NCBI GenBank assembly: GCA_003157445.1
Contig: PMJN01000447.1
Location: forward strand, 232-6,429
Length of the DNA: 6,198 bases
Source: Micrococcales bacterium
GTDB taxonomy: Bacteria; Actinomycetota; Actinomycetes; Actinomycetales; Dermatophilaceae
Reading direction: 5' to 3'
Both the position numbers and the translations under genes were made by a program. Positions 6,182-6,198 of this stretch are shown here, one piece after another (the first letter of the stretch is position 1; each line of letters opens with the position of its first letter). The notes below the pieces were generated by a model. That model searched no databases. It saw only the letters and a program-made list of their open reading frames with translations, and was not told where the DNA came from.

Positions 6182-6198
6182 GGGCTAGGTTGAGGTCG
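6159..6198 (-). CDS. kdpC: KdpC, potassium-ATPase subunit C, last 12 residues only
   Basis: Reading the minus strand in from the right edge, one frame gives DLNLALDAAARG followed by TGA (6159-6161). 'LNLALD' close to the C-terminus is the family-typical end of KdpC, the small single-span subunit that stabilises the KdpFABC potassium pump, and kdpC is the usual gene directly before kdpD. Only the last 12 codons are in the window, so the call rests on this short motif plus gene order. The frame overlaps the longest kdpD frame by 23 bases if kdpD starts at the TTG. With the later kdpD ATGs (6127 or 6076) the two genes are separated by about 30-80 bases. Confidence 0.72.
   Translation of the reverse strand, partial: DLNLALDAAARG

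Noticed and set aside
5555..6193. 212-residue plus-strand open frame opposite the start of kdpD
   Set aside because: Antisense to the intact, well-motifed KdpD N-terminal domain; its content is explained by reverse reading of kdpD codons.

Overview
The window reads as chromosomal DNA of a high-GC Gram-positive bacterium (Actinobacteria). GC is high with strong third-position G/C in the clear genes, GTG/TTG starts look likely, hairpins lack U-tracts, and the KdpD/KdpE proteins are of actinobacterial style. I cannot name genus or species. I see no tRNA, rRNA, CRISPR array, insertion sequence or integration site.

Layout. (1) Positions 2-256, plus strand: the 3' end of a left-handed beta-helix O-acetyltransferase of the CatB/Vat type. 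(2) Positions 456-1677, minus strand: two genes, a conserved protein of unknown function (456-998) and a DinB/DUF664-type metal-site protein (1162-1677), separated by 163 bases that hold a clean hairpin suited to terminate the DinB gene. (3) Positions 1678-2744: a loosely coding stretch. It holds a likely 53-residue membrane miniprotein with a good ribosome binding site (1883-2044), a 77-residue ORF of unknown function in the same reading frame (2264-2497), and a weak 39-residue minus-strand candidate (2521-2640). (4) Positions 2745-6198, minus strand: kdpE, kdpD and the last codons of kdpC, the downstream end of a kdp potassium-uptake operon.

How the parts work together. KdpD is the membrane sensor kinase and KdpE its response regulator. 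In known systems they switch on the kdpFABC potassium-pumping ATPase when potassium is limiting. Here kdpC overlaps the longest kdpD frame, and kdpD and kdpE share an ATGA, so the genes are very probably one transcript with coupled translation. The pump genes lie beyond the right edge, and only the KdpC tail is visible. The left-hand genes have no visible functional link to kdp. 

I found no convincing evidence of a new multi-gene system. The items most worth a second look are the small ORFs at 1883-2044 and 2264-2497, the uncharacterised 180-residue protein, and three perfect inverted repeats in gene gaps.
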